From Planctomycetota bacterium (lineage in GTDB: Bacteria > Planctomycetota > UBA8108 > SXIK01): a stretch of 54,863 bases of DNA. How positions within the stretch are numbered: the first letter of the stretch is position 1; each line of letters opens with the position of its first letter. The position numbers and the translations under genes are program-made. A model generated the notes under the pieces. The model worked only from the letters and a program-made list of their open reading frames with translations. It ran no database searches and was not told the DNA's origin. The stretch lies in assembly GCA_016209535.1 (NCBI GenBank), contig JACQVW010000236.1, positions 1-54,863 of the forward strand, given 5' to 3'. Shown one piece after another: positions 7,848-14,451 of the stretch.

Positions 7848-9350
7848 TCAGCGCGCGGGCCCGCGCCAGCGCCCGTACTCGCTCCAGAGGAGGGAGGCCG
7901 CCACCGCGACGAGGGCGAGCATGGAGAGCCACAGGAAGGCGTCCCAGAGCCTGCCGGGCTGGAGCCGCCGGTCGGTGCGGCGGTAGCGGAGGTAGACCGC
8001 GGCGGCGGCGATCATGGGCAGGGTCAGGGCCTGGGCGACGCCGCCGATCATCACCATGACCACCGGGTTCCCGATCCAGATGAAGAGACCCAGGTTCAGG
8101 AAGGGGAAGCCGATGCAGAAGCCGCGCAGCCACCGCAGCCGGTCGGCGTGGCACCGGATCTCGATGAAACCGTTGACCTTGAGGAAGTCGGTCACGGTCC
8201 GGCAGTTGGCCGCCGTGGCGGCGAAGAGCGTGGAGTAGAGGACGGCGAACGTGCCGATGACGATGAACGCCAACGCGCCGGTGGAGCCGAGGACCGGCTC
8301 GTACATGGCGGCCAGGTTCGACATCATCGCGCTCACGTTCGCGCCCAGGCCCTTCCCCCCGGTGTGCCCGTGGAGCACCGCCGCCCCCAGGGCGAAGAAC
8401 GCCAGCGTGGCGGTCGTGTAGATCGCCATGCTGATCCAGGCGTCGAGCCGGAGGACGCGGATCCACCCCCGGGCGCGGCGCTCCCAGTCCCGCTCGCCGC
8501 TCGCATCCACCCGGCCCGTGCCGCCCGCGCCCGGGCGCGGTCCGACGCTCCGCGCGTACCCCTTCTCGATGCACCAGTACGGATACGTGATGAGCTCGCT
8601 GGCACCGACGCCGGTGATCCCGAACATCGCGACGGCCGCCACCAGCACGTTCGGGTCCCGGGGAACGGCTGGCAGCAGGCCGGCGCCGACCTCGCCCCAG
8701 TCGACGGGGTGCCCCACGGCGCGGAGCAGCACGACGCACGCCACCGTGACGAACGTGAAGACGACGACCATGGCGATTGTGCCGCGCTCGATGACCTTGT
8801 AGCTCCCGATGGCGAGGAGCGCCGAGGTGAGGGCGGCCGTCGCCACGGCCCAAGGCAGCTCCGGCCGCTCGAGGAACCTGGCGCCCAACGGGGACTCCGG
8901 GCCGCCGAGGGCCCCGGCCAGCCAGCGCGAGACGCCCGGGAACACCATGTGCCCGGTCTGCCCCACGCTGCCCACCATGCTGCCGAGCTGGCACTGGCTG
9001 CACGCGGTCATGAGGAGCCACCACCAGGTGAGGAGCGGGCCGGGGCCTGGGAGGCGGCGCAGGCTCGTGAGCGTCGTCTCGCCGGCGGAGATGGCGTGCC
9101 GCCCAAGCTCGACCTGCACGAAGACCTTGATGAAGCAGCTCAAGAGGACCAGCCAGAGGAGCGCGAAGCCGGCCTTCGCCCCCACGTCCGTTGTCTGGAT
9201 CAGCTCCCCGGTCCCGACGATCGAGCCCGCGAGGATGAGCCCGGGGCCGATCTTCCGCAGGGTCGCCCAGACGTCGTGCGGAGGCTCGCGAACGGCATCT
9301 GGCGACAGGGTGTAGGGATCTCGGTCTCGCACCCGGCCCGGCTCGTCCAT
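7848..9350 (-). CDS. Divergent Nramp-family transporter
   Basis: This 500-residue integral membrane protein has about 11 hydrophobic segments and a 35-residue hydrophilic N-terminus. The ATG at 9348-9350 is the first start after which Nramp similarity begins; upstream sequence in the same frame is antisense to the kinase gene. The first helix reads GPGLILAGSIVGTGELI and the sixth GITGVGASELITYP. Both align with Nramp helices 1 and 6, but the metal-binding motifs (DPGN in helix 1, MPH in helix 6) are replaced by VGTGE and GASEL. Similar variants in planctomycetes are labelled as divalent metal transporters. With the metal ligands gone, the true cargo is uncertain. A charged loop at about 275-300 separates helices 6 and 7. 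The gene is divergent from the kinase gene at 9588. Confidence 0.8.
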   Translation of the reverse strand: MDEPGRVRDRDPYTLSPDAVREPPHDVWATLRKIGPGLILAGSIVGTGELIQTTDVGAKAGFALLWLVLLSCFIKVFVQVELGRHAISAGETTLTSLRRLPGPGPLLTWWWLLMTACSQCQLGSMVGSVGQTGHMVFPGVSRWLAGALGGPESPLGARFLERPELPWAVATAALTSALLAIGSYKVIERGTIAMVVVFTFVTVACVVLLRAVGHPVDWGEVGAGLLPAVPRDPNVLVAAVAMFGITGVGASELITYPYWCIEKGYARSVGPRPGAGGTGRVDASGERDWERRARGWIRVLRLDAWISMAIYTTATLAFFALGAAVLHGHTGGKGLGANVSAMMSNLAAMYEPVLGSTGALAFIVIGTFAVLYSTLFAATAANCRTVTDFLKVNGFIEIRCHADRLRWLRGFCIGFPFLNLGLFIWIGNPVVMVMIGGVAQALTLPMIAAAAVYLRYRRTDRRLQPGRLWDAFLWLSMLALVAVAASLLWSEYGRWRGPAR

Positions 9351-9390
9351 GGACGCACGGTATCGCGAACCGCCCCGCGTGGCAAGGCGG

Positions 9391-9472
9391 TGCGGCTCGA
9401 GACCGGGGGAACGGTCCAGGTCCCTGGATGCGGTGCGAGATCGGCGGATGCGGTTCGAGACCGGGAGCGCGG
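9391..9472. repeat. Three short direct repeats in a divergent promoter region
   Basis: Near-copies of TGCGGYTCGAGAYCGG start at 9391, 9429 and 9449, at spacings of 38 and 20 bases. They lie between the start codons of the Nramp-like gene (9350) and the kinase gene (9588). They may be binding sites for a regulator of either gene. Confidence 0.4.
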
Positions 9473-9587
9473 TTTCGGGGGCTGCGCCGGACCCGGGAGG
9501 TCTGGAAGCGGGACGCGGGAATTCCGTGGCTTTCTCCCGGCCCCTGGACGAAGATGCAGCGTCTTCTGCCAAGGGAGGCAGGTGTCC

Positions 9588-10550
9588 ATGGGTCCACGTC
9601 CTTACCGGGTCGGCGATCTCATCGGCGAAGGCCTCCGCGTCCTCGCGGTACGCCGGGGCGAGCTGAGCACCGTCTACGTCTGCCGGCAGGACCTCCCCGG
9701 CGGGCGGCGCGCCTACAAGGCCCTCAAGGCCTTCCACCTCGAGAACGAGGATCTCCGCCGGGGGCTCTTCGAGAGGGAGCTCGCCCACTGGATCGGCCTC
9801 CACCCCCACCCCCACATCGTCCGAGCCCTGGATGCCGACAGGGCGAGGGACCTGCTCATCCTCGAGCTCGTCCATGGCCCCAACCTGCGCGAGGTCGCCT
9901 CCCACAGCCCCGTCCACCCCAGGCACTTCATCCGGTGGGCGCGCGAGGTCGCCTCGGCGATCCGGTTCCTCCACGTCGAGAACCGCTTCATCCACCGGGA
10001 CCTGCGTCCGGGGAACGTCCTCGTCGACACGGAGCAGGACCTGGCGGCGAAGATCTCCGACCTGGGCATCGGGAAGCCCTTCGATCCTGCGGTGACCCAG
10101 CACACCGTGATCGGCGCCTTCACCTACATGGCGCCCGAGGTGCACGATGCCCTCACCGACTTCCGCTCCGATATCTTCTCCTTCGGCGCCACGCTCTACT
10201 ACCTCCTCACGGGCGAGTACGCCGTGCGGCTGACGACCAGGGACTTGCAGCCGGTCACCTCCCCATCGAGGCTCCTTCCCGCAGTGCCTGAGGAGGCGTC
10301 CGCTGTGGTCCTCAAGTGCATGGAGAAGGACCCCGAGCGGAGGTACCCGTCCGTGGACGAGGTGATCCGCGACCTGGAAGCGCTCCGGGAGTGGCCCGTG
10401 GAGCCTCTGCCTTACGGCCAGTGCTCGGCGCACGCCTACGCCTACTTCGCCCCCTCGCCGCGACGCCGCTGCCCCTTCTGCCTGTACGAGGAAGCCTTCG
10501 AGGCGCAGGAGGAGACGCTCGACAGCCTCCTCCGGAGGGGATCGCGTTGA
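9588..10550 (+). CDS. Small Ser/Thr protein kinase with CPFC end
   Basis: This 320-residue kinase starts at the ATG at 9588 (AGGGAGG 9 bases upstream). A much longer open frame extends upstream but only because it is antisense to the transporter gene. It has an ATP lysine in YKALKAF (K47), a catalytic loop HRDLRPGNVLV (136-146), SDLG in place of DFG (D158 kept), and APE at 182-184. It should therefore be active. The C-terminus has a cysteine/histidine cluster (QCSAHAYAYF, then RRRCPFC at about 297) that may bind zinc. There is no membrane segment. Signals and substrates are unknown. Only 53 bases separate it from the nitrilase gene, so the two may be co-transcribed. Confidence 0.88.
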   Translation: MGPRPYRVGDLIGEGLRVLAVRRGELSTVYVCRQDLPGGRRAYKALKAFHLENEDLRRGLFERELAHWIGLHPHPHIVRALDADRARDLLILELVHGPNLREVASHSPVHPRHFIRWAREVASAIRFLHVENRFIHRDLRPGNVLVDTEQDLAAKISDLGIGKPFDPAVTQHTVIGAFTYMAPEVHDALTDFRSDIFSFGATLYYLLTGEYAVRLTTRDLQPVTSPSRLLPAVPEEASAVVLKCMEKDPERRYPSVDEVIRDLEALREWPVEPLPYGQCSAHAYAYFAPSPRRRCPFCLYEEAFEAQEETLDSLLRRGSR

Positions 10551-10603
10551 GGCCGCGCTGAACCGCCGGCAGGGGCTTCTCTTCCACGGGCCTCCTGGCC
10601 ACA

Positions 10604-11464
10604 ATGGTGCCCGTGGAGACCTCAACCGCGCCCGCGGAGAAGATCGTCATGGCCGGCGTCCAGATGGACTTCGAGATCGGCCGGAAGGACGACAACCTCG
10701 CGCGCATGCTCGACGCGATGCATGCCGTCGCGGGCCGCGGAGCGCGGTTCGTCGTCTTCCCCGAGTGCGCCCTCACGGGGTACTGCTTCGAGTCGAAGGA
10801 GGAGGCGATGCCGTACGCGGAGACGCTGCCGGGACCCGCCGTGGAGCGGGTCGCCGCGACGTGCCGCGAGCTCGGCGCCTTCTCGGTCTTCGGCCTCCTC
10901 GAGCGGGACGGGGACCGCCTCTTCAACGCCTGCGCCCTCGTGGGGCCCGAGGGTTTGCTCGGGAGCTACCGCAAGGTCCACCTCCCCTACCTCGGCGTCG
11001 ATCGCTTCACGACGCCCGGAGACCGGCCGTTCCAGGTGCACGCGGCGGGCGCGGCGAGGATCGGCATGACGATCTGCTACGACGGCTCCTTCCCCGAGGC
11101 GGCGCGGATCCTCGCCCTCGAGGGCGCGGACCTGATCGTCCTCCCCACGAACTGGCCGCCGGGTGCCGAGACGACGGCGGCTTACGTCCCGAACGCCCGC
11201 GCCCTCGAGAGCCACGTGTACTACGCGGCCGTGAACCGCGTGGGGACCGAGCGGGGCTTCCGGTTCATCGGCGGCTCGAAGATCTGCCACCCCACGGGGA
11301 CGACCCTGGCCGAGGCGGCGCACGAGCGCGGGGAGGTCCTCTACGCCGAGGTGGACCTCACGGTGCCCCGCCAGAAGCGCCTCGTCCGCGTCCCCGGCAA
11401 GCACGTGATCGACCGCTTCGCCGACCGGAGGCCGGAGCTCTACGGGAGGATCTTGAGGAAGTGA
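10604..11464 (+). CDS. Carbon-nitrogen hydrolase (nitrilase superfamily)
   Basis: This protein of about 286 residues would hydrolyse a C-N bond of a small amide or carbamoyl compound in the cytoplasm. The catalytic triad is plain: Glu in FPECALTGY, Lys in YRKVHLPY, and Cys in MTICYDGSFPE, followed by the usual NWPP and ALESHVYYAAVNR motifs. Length matches the omega-amidase / N-carbamoyl hydrolase branch, but the substrate is not clear. The start is uncertain. The ATG at 10604 overlaps a -10-like CACAAT (10600-10605), so an in-frame GTG at 10613, about 7 bases after that box, could be the start of a leaderless message. The core begins at about residue 14 either way. Confidence 0.88.
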   Translation: MVPVETSTAPAEKIVMAGVQMDFEIGRKDDNLARMLDAMHAVAGRGARFVVFPECALTGYCFESKEEAMPYAETLPGPAVERVAATCRELGAFSVFGLLERDGDRLFNACALVGPEGLLGSYRKVHLPYLGVDRFTTPGDRPFQVHAAGAARIGMTICYDGSFPEAARILALEGADLIVLPTNWPPGAETTAAYVPNARALESHVYYAAVNRVGTERGFRFIGGSKICHPTGTTLAEAAHERGEVLYAEVDLTVPRQKRLVRVPGKHVIDRFADRRPELYGRILRK

Positions 11465-11560
11465 AGAGCGCCAGATTCGCGAAGAGGCTTGCCGTAGCGG
11501 CGGGCGCAGCGTCGCATGCTGTTCCGGATCTCTGGTAGGACTCCAACCCGAACAGCGGAA

Positions 11561-12070
11561 TCATATCGGCTGGCGGCCATGAGGCGGCCTCTCGGCGATG
11601 CCCTGGGAAAGCTGCTGGAAGAAGTCGGCGGGAGACCCGATCCGAAGCCCCGTCCTCGCGGCCACCCGTGGTGTGAAGTGCTTCGTGTTGTGCGTGAGAA
11701 GCCAGTCAGGCCTCGCACGCGTCGCCGAGACCAGGATTGGCACGTCCGCCTGGTGGGCGATCAGGCGGCGGGAGGAGAGCACGAGGGCTCTATCGGGCCA
11801 AGGCACGACCTCCGGACGCGAGAGATCGATCAGCCTGACATAGTCCTCGAGCAGCTCATCCGCCTCAGCAGATGTCAGCTTCGCGGCGTGCAAGAGCAGG
11901 TTCTCCTCGACCTCTGCCCGAACGGCCTCGGCAAGCACGAGGCGACAGATCCTTGCCGCGCACAACGCCAGCACGGCCCTGTCCAGCCCCCAACGAGCCA
12001 CCATCCCGCCCGTCAGCACATTCGAGTCGAGAAACAGCCGCAGTTTCCTGCGCTGCGCGGTGCCCCTCAC
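11561..12070 (-). CDS. PIN-domain toxin (putative RNase)
   Basis: This 169-residue protein is read from a GTG at 12070 whose last two bases are part of the TGA stop of the AbrB gene (GTGA overlap), a classic sign of translational coupling. A longer ATG start at 12250 would lie inside the antitoxin gene and is rejected. The PIN fold begins with LRLFLDSNVL (Asp15, first metal ligand). A second acidic patch is AVRAEVEENLL, a third is ADVPILVSA, and the end is WLLTHNTKHF. These fit Mg-dependent RNase toxins of the VapC superfamily. The upstream partner is an AbrB/MazE-type protein, the usual antitoxin type. At 169 residues it is slightly longer than typical VapC. Confidence 0.82.
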   Translation of the reverse strand: MRGTAQRRKLRLFLDSNVLTGGMVARWGLDRAVLALCAARICRLVLAEAVRAEVEENLLLHAAKLTSAEADELLEDYVRLIDLSRPEVVPWPDRALVLSSRRLIAHQADVPILVSATRARPDWLLTHNTKHFTPRVAARTGLRIGSPADFFQQLSQGIAERPPHGRQPI

Positions 12071-12426
12071 CGCTTCCCTCTCGCTCTGGCTCTTGCGGCG
12101 CTGCTTCTTGCCGCGGGCCCCCGTTTCTCGGCGGAGAACAGCTCCGGGTAACGCCGTCTCACCAGCCTTTCCCGTACCTCCGGCAGAGTCGCCTGCAGCG
12201 CAGCTTCGCTGACTCCGGCATCCTCGAGCCTCGCGGCGATCGCTTCGCAAAGCTGCTCGAATCGCTTCTGCTCCGGCATGAGGATCAACCCGTCGCCGAC
12301 ACGCAAAATCGTCAGAGGCGCGCCGGTGCCCAGATTCAGCGCATCGCGGTATTCCTTCGGCAATGTCATCGTCCCGCGCTCACCCAGGCGCGTGGTAGCC
12401 AGGTACTCAACCAACTTGGGACCCAT
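12067..12426 (-). CDS. AbrB/MazE-type antitoxin
   Basis: The 119-residue protein has a swapped-hairpin AbrB DNA-binding domain in its first half (TTRLGERGTMTLPKEYRDAL, GAPLTILRVGDGLILMP). A helical, basic second half probably wraps the PIN toxin. It precedes the toxin in the operon and overlaps it. GGGAG lies 7 bases before the ATG. A palindrome 37 bases upstream of the start (12463-12482) is a likely operator for self-repression, as in other AbrB-type toxin-antitoxin loci. The C-terminal SSAARARARGKR tail is unusually basic. Confidence 0.82.
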   Translation of the reverse strand: MGPKLVEYLATTRLGERGTMTLPKEYRDALNLGTGAPLTILRVGDGLILMPEQKRFEQLCEAIAARLEDAGVSEAALQATLPEVRERLVRRRYPELFSAEKRGPAARSSAARARARGKR

Positions 12427-12462
12427 TGATGCGCTCCCGTCGAAAAAGCCGAATTGATCGGA

Positions 12463-12485
12463 AATCCAGATCCACCTGGATTATC
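12463..12485 (-). promoter_or_regulatory. Operator palindrome overlapping a -10 box of the toxin-antitoxin operon
   Basis: AATCCAG and CTGGATT form perfect 7-base inverted arms with a 6-base spacer (12463-12482). GATAAT on the minus strand (12485-12480) resembles a -10 box and overlaps one arm. This AT-rich island stands out in the GC-rich window. Confidence 0.45.
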
Positions 12486-12630
12486 TTATCACGCTCTTGT
12501 CCCGGTGGAGCGCCCATGGCGACGCGTCAGGCGGCCAACTTCAAAGGTGCAGACCCCCTATGAGCCACACTCACATGCGAGCTGTCACCTTCCCCGCCGT
12601 GCTCCGCGCGATCGCATTCGTCGTGCTCGC

Positions 12631-13128
12631 ATGAGCTTTCGGAAGATCCTGAGCCTCGCGATCTTCCTCCTCGCCGCATGCCTCGGCGCCTGGTGGGCCT
12701 ACCGCGCCCTGGCGCCGGAGGAGACGAAGATCCGCTGGCTCGTCGAGTCCATGGCCGAAGGCTTCAACCGCTCGCGGCCGAGCCGCACGATCGAGGGCCT
12801 CGCCGAGGACTTCCGCGAGGATACGGCGAAGGCCTCGAAGCCTGAGGTGCACCAGTTCCTCGCCTACCTCTTCCTCAAGGAGCGCGACGAGAAGACGAAG
12901 GACTTCCTGTGGAAGGTCGAGCTCGAGGAGGTCGAGGTCAGCGTCCTGTCGGAGGAGGAGCCCCGGAAGGCGGAGCTCGGCCTCACGGCCGCGTTCTCCC
13001 GGCGGGCCGGAGGGAGCTGGAGCCCGGTCTGGAAGGCCCGCATCGACGCCGAGCTCGAGGAGCGCGAGGAGGGCTGGCGGGTCGTCCGGGCCCGCCACGA
13101 GGCGCTGGAGGGGAGGAGGCCGTTTTGA
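12631..13128 (+). CDS. Small membrane-anchored protein of unknown function
   Basis: The predicted protein has 165 residues and starts at MSFRKILSLAIF; upstream in-frame codons lie in the promoter region of the toxin-antitoxin pair and look non-coding. One membrane helix spans residues 5-26 (ILSLAIFLLAACLGAWWAY), leaving a charged domain outside. That domain has a helix (EETKIRWLVESMAEGFN) followed by alternating strands (VELEEVEVSVL, WKARIDAEL, GWRVVRARHE), which recalls NTF2-like folds. I do not recognise the family. The next gene begins 24 bases downstream. Confidence 0.6.
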   Translation: MSFRKILSLAIFLLAACLGAWWAYRALAPEETKIRWLVESMAEGFNRSRPSRTIEGLAEDFREDTAKASKPEVHQFLAYLFLKERDEKTKDFLWKVELEEVEVSVLSEEEPRKAELGLTAAFSRRAGGSWSPVWKARIDAELEEREEGWRVVRARHEALEGRRPF

Positions 13129-13152
13129 TATCTTGCCCTTCCTGGACCCAAT

Positions 13153-13539
13153 GTGAGCACCGACAGCCCGAAGGACGAATGCGTTTCGCCAACCTCGCGG
13201 AACGTCGCGCTCCTCGTGTGGCTCGCGACCCTGGGGGCCATGGCCTTCGGCCTGAGAGCCGCGGCATCCGCCTTCGAGCAGACGTACAAGGACCTGGCCG
13301 TGGGGCTGCCTGCAGCGACCGTCCTCGTCCTCGAAGTCGCATCCGGGCGCTCCCCCCTGGGGATCGCGGCCCTGGCGACCGCTGTGGCCGTGCCGCTCCT
13401 CCTCTACTTCCTCCGACCTCACGGCTCTGCGTTCCGCCTGGTTCTCCGGGTGCTCGCGGTCGCCGCCTTCCTCTGGCTCGGGTTCAGCATCCTGGCGCTC
13501 TTCCTGCCGCTTCGAGAGATCATTAAGCCGATCCGCTGA
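13153..13539 (+). CDS. Small GspF-like membrane protein, copy A
   Basis: This 128-residue protein starts at a GTG (GTGAGCACCGAC). It has three membrane helices at about 17-37, 66-86 and 95-119. Between helices 1 and 2 it reads FEQTYKDLAVGLPAATVLVL, which resembles the loop of GspF/PulF-type membrane proteins of type II secretion and type IV pili (F-x(6)-LP-x-T). No other secretion genes are adjacent. It is a paralogue of the C-terminal half of the protein at 13716-14357; the DNA identity continues past the stop codon, so the pair arose by a local duplication. Confidence 0.62.
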   Translation: MSTDSPKDECVSPTSRNVALLVWLATLGAMAFGLRAAASAFEQTYKDLAVGLPAATVLVLEVASGRSPLGIAALATAVAVPLLLYFLRPHGSAFRLVLRVLAVAAFLWLGFSILALFLPLREIIKPIR

Positions 13540-13634
13540 GCGGAGAGCGGCCTGTCCGCCGGCACGCGCAGGGCGCGCCCCCTCAAGGCCCCTCGCACCG
13601 CGGCTCGTCCGGCGTCGGATCCTCGCTGGCCGAG
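13493..13634. repeat. Duplicated segment, copy A
   Basis: The last 47 bases of the copy A gene plus 95 bases of downstream sequence are nearly identical to 14311-14451. The final 50 bases of this copy match, in reverse, the very end of the FG-GAP/dockerin gene (encoding EDPTPDE and then a stop), so copy A carries a broken-off gene tail. Confidence 0.75.
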
Positions 13635-13715
13635 ACCAGACGACACGAGGATAGGGCGTGGAGCGTGCGGACGCCAGAACGTAGGATGGGATCTCCCAGC
13701 CAAGGAGGTCACCCG

Positions 13716-14357
13716 ATGCGCTCTGCTTACGGAACCTATCACAAGGGACGTGTTGAGCTCGACTCCCCCGTCGATTGGCCAGAGGGGGCGAGGGTGGCGA
13801 TAAGCCCTGCGGAGCCGGGGATCGGCCTGAGGGAGTCCGATTGGCCCGACAGCGTTGCGACGCGTTGCGCCCTCGCAGCCAGGCTGGATAGCCTGGAGCC
13901 CCTGGAGCTGACGGCGGCTGACGAGGCGGAGATCGCTGCTGCGGGCCAGGGCGGTGTCGTGAGCCCTGACGAGAGCTCGGACAAGCCCCCCCGAGGGGGC
14001 GGCTCGCCCGTCCTCGGGCTCGTCGCGCTGGTGGCGTGGCTCGGGGCCCTGGGCGCGCTGGCGCTCGCGTGCCGGGCCGCTCACTCCTTCGAGCAGATGT
14101 TCAAGGACCTCGGGCAGAAGCTGCCCGGGCCCACCGTGCTCCTCATGGATACCGCCAGCCTCGCGCGCTCCCCCGTCGGCGTCTCCCTCCTGGCGGCGGC
14201 GGTCGCGGTGCCGCTCCTGCTCCACGTCCTCAGGCCTCGCGGCATCGTGCTCCCCCCCCTCCTGCTGGCGCTCGCGGTCGTCGCCTTCCTCGGGTTCGCC
14301 TTCAGCCTCGTGGCGCTCTTCCTGCCGCTTCTGGAGATCATCAAGTCGATCCGCTGA
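13716..14357 (+). CDS. Antitoxin-like N-terminus fused in frame to GspF-like membrane protein, copy B
   Basis: This 213-residue frame starts at the ATG at 13716 behind a perfect AAGGAGGT (13701-13708) and a TAGGAT -10-like box (13682-13687). Residues 1-80 resemble small antitoxin-like proteins (GTYHKGRVELDSPVDWPEGARV), as in DUF104-type partners of PIN toxins. Residues 95-213 are the membrane paralogue of copy A, including FEQMFKDLGQKLPGPTVLL. At residue 82 an internal GTG (13959, GTGAGCCCTGAC) sits exactly where copy A starts. The frame may therefore express both a fusion and a short membrane protein, or the fusion may be an accident of the duplication. Confidence 0.6.
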   Translation: MRSAYGTYHKGRVELDSPVDWPEGARVAISPAEPGIGLRESDWPDSVATRCALAARLDSLEPLELTAADEAEIAAAGQGGVVSPDESSDKPPRGGGSPVLGLVALVAWLGALGALALACRAAHSFEQMFKDLGQKLPGPTVLLMDTASLARSPVGVSLLAAAVAVPLLLHVLRPRGIVLPPLLLALAVVAFLGFAFSLVALFLPLLEIIKSIR

Positions 14358-14451
14358 GCGGAGAGCGGCCTGTCCCCCGGCACGCGCAGGGCGCGCCCCC
14401 TCACCCCCCCTCGCACCCCAGCTCGTCCGGCGTCGGATCCTCGCCGGCCGA
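14311..14451. repeat. Duplicated segment, copy B
   Basis: This partner of 13493-13634 covers the end of the copy B gene, the 43-base convergent gap, and the last 51 bases of the intact FG-GAP/dockerin gene. Similarity stops at about 14451. Confidence 0.75.

Noticed and set aside
9391..9472. A small CRISPR array
   Set aside because: Only three imperfect 16-base words with unequal spacing of 20 and 38 bases and no cas genes.
7596..9587. Long upstream part of the frame that contains the small kinase
   Set aside because: It is antisense to the Nramp-like gene and shows no domain; the ribosome-binding site and kinase motifs place the start at 9588.
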